DNA of 64,000 bases, taken from contig NZ_FQYK01000003.1 of NCBI RefSeq assembly GCF_900141715.1, forward strand, positions 289,847-353,846, read 5' to 3'. Of the stretch, positions 63,119 through 64,000 are shown piece by piece. The position numbers were made by a program, and so were the translations under genes. This stretch comes from Algibacter luteus. GTDB taxonomy: Bacteria; Bacteroidota; Bacteroidia; Flavobacteriales; Flavobacteriaceae. Position 1 is the first letter of the stretch; each line of letters opens with the position of its first letter. Below the pieces are notes generated by a model. That model was not told the origin of the DNA. It saw nothing but the letters and a program-made list of their open reading frames with translations, and searched no databases.

Positions 63119-64000
63119 TTAACTATATTTTACTTTTCTAAGGATACGTAATGACTCTTTGTAAAGATCATAAACTTCTTTATTATATGCTTTTAAGTAT
63201 GGCTTAGCTTCATTTAATTTATCTATGGCATTATGGAATAAATTTAAATAACAAATTAAATAGGTGGCAGGTAAATTTTTTAAATCTATTTCTTCTCTTG
63301 CGGTTAAAGTTATCCCTTTTTTAAGTTTTTCTAACAGCGTATTATTGATATTGTAAATATGGTGAAGGTCTTTTTTATCAAATTGAGGTGGTTCAAAGAG
63401 TAAACGCGTGTCAATATTATATTGTGCATTATCTTCAAATTTTATAATGGTTTCTTCTAATTGATAATATTTGTTTGAATTTTGTAAACCCAAATTCACA
63501 TATTCAATAATTTTAAAACTATTGTCATCAATGTCTATAGAGACTTCATCTAGAGCCGAAAAAAACAAACGCACCTGCTCATTTATGAGTTCAATATCTA
63601 CTCTAGAAAAGAATATTTCATCTTTTATAATTTTTTTCTGACCCGCCCAACACACTACAAAATATTCTTTAAAAACTTTGTATTGGGCATTAAAATCTAC
63701 TCGTGTGTTCATAAACTCGAAAACACCGTTTAGTGTATGTTCAATATTGTTTTGAGCATGTTTTTCAATGGCTTCAACAATTTTAGAGTTCACATCCTTT
63801 ATCTCTATATCGAAAACTTTAGGCATACTCATGCTTCCGTCTCTAAAGAAAACCGAACCACCGTAATATTTCCAAATGTTTTTTCTTAGCGACGTGATTT
63901 TTGCTGTAGATCGAATAGTAACTAACCCCACAACTTTATCATCTGGTAAATGCGGAAATGGAATGTTTTCATACTGAACAATAGGCGGATTAGTTAAGTA
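63119..64000 (-). CDS. Unknown protein, 5' end outside the window
   Basis: The minus-strand frame is open through the right edge (the last visible residues read YLTNPPIVQYENIPFPHLPD before VVGLVTIRST), so the gene starts beyond 64000; a GTG at 63931 is not a convincing start. About 293 residues are visible. They are soluble, with a mixed beta-strand first third (KYYGGSVFFRDGSMSMP), a middle with FKEYFVVCWAGQKKII, and a helical end (YNKEVYDLYKESLRILRKVK). I do not recognise a family. Confidence 0.7.
   Translation of the reverse strand, partial: YLTNPPIVQYENIPFPHLPDDKVVGLVTIRSTAKITSLRKNIWKYYGGSVFFRDGSMSMPKVFDIEIKDVNSKIVEAIEKHAQNNIEHTLNGVFEFMNTRVDFNAQYKVFKEYFVVCWAGQKKIIKDEIFFSRVDIELINEQVRLFFSALDEVSIDIDDNSFKIIEYVNLGLQNSNKYYQLEETIIKFEDNAQYNIDTRLLFEPPQFDKKDLHHIYNINNTLLEKLKKGITLTAREEIDLKNLPATYLICYLNLFHNAIDKLNEAKPYLKAYNKEVYDLYKESLRILRKVKYS

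Noticed and set aside
1..64000. CRISPR array, prophage, integrative element or secondary-metabolite cluster
   Set aside because: No regularly spaced repeats, integrase, phage structural genes or synthase modules were seen; gene content is normal chromosome.

Overview
The window looks like chromosomal DNA from a member of the Flavobacteriaceae (Bacteroidota). The evidence is AT-rich sequence, two proteins ending in the type IX secretion (T9SS) type B C-terminal domain, an IPExxxVDY-family gene beside pyk, and short lipoprotein signals ending in Cys. Several intergenic regions also carry the Bacteroidota promoter pattern TTTG-N19/20-TAnnTTTG, and recognisable Shine-Dalgarno sequences are largely absent. 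Most of it is ordinary housekeeping and accessory chromosome. I see no prophage, CRISPR array, insertion sequence or integrase.

Layout. 1-7 kb: 3' end of accC, a FAD oxidoreductase coupled to a GreA/GreB-like small protein, an orphan ABC ATPase, a prolyl oligopeptidase and a lipoprotein esterase. 7-14 kb: a large T9SS surface protein, asd, mscL, and overlapping tdk-alr. 14-26 kb: rsmI, a HopJ-family protein, a uracil-DNA-glycosylase-like protein, an overlapping phosphatase/kinase pair, an AhpD-like protein divergent from OsmC, recJ, an MFS transporter, lpxH, queD preceded by two very small membrane proteins, MATE and GNAT genes, and a universal stress protein. 26.5-31.5 kb: tRNA-Ala, then a DUF4331 domain divided between two exported proteins, a TPR lipoprotein, a decayed membrane-protein gene, and a convergent ECF sigma/anti-sigma pair. 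31.5-41 kb: a hydrolase and addB, ompA, kbl and addA. 41-52 kb: superoxide dismutase, a 0.7 kb gene-free stretch with duplicated structured elements, a divergent purF-like gene, a PfkB kinase, rnhA, purN, and the acpP-fabF-rnc-(IPExxxVDY)-pyk cluster. 52-64 kb: dinB, a coupled CYTH-YciI-EEP group, a second T9SS protein whose signal peptide lacks a normal start codon, an isoaspartyl peptidase, an ALDH7 dehydrogenase, a DUF1800/DUF1501 pair, and a 5'-truncated unknown gene at the right edge.

The most interesting signals lie outside the large ORFs. (i) A dispersed foldback element, GGCGTTACC...GGGTCGGGCTTT...CAATCCCTAACGC, occurs in four clear intergenic copies plus one possible remnant. (ii) A structured element of about 70 bp is duplicated in the sod-purF gap; it has two hairpins and a terminator-like end. 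(iii) The DUF4331 domain is split between adjacent genes next to a SigK/RskA-like pair, with an ECF-like AAC-N17-CGTA motif upstream. (iv) Two unlisted small membrane proteins of 57 and 32 aa are coupled to queD. (v) A frameshifted and stop-interrupted membrane-protein gene remains at 29.6-30.1 kb. All functional assignments are from motif recognition by eye; no database search was run.
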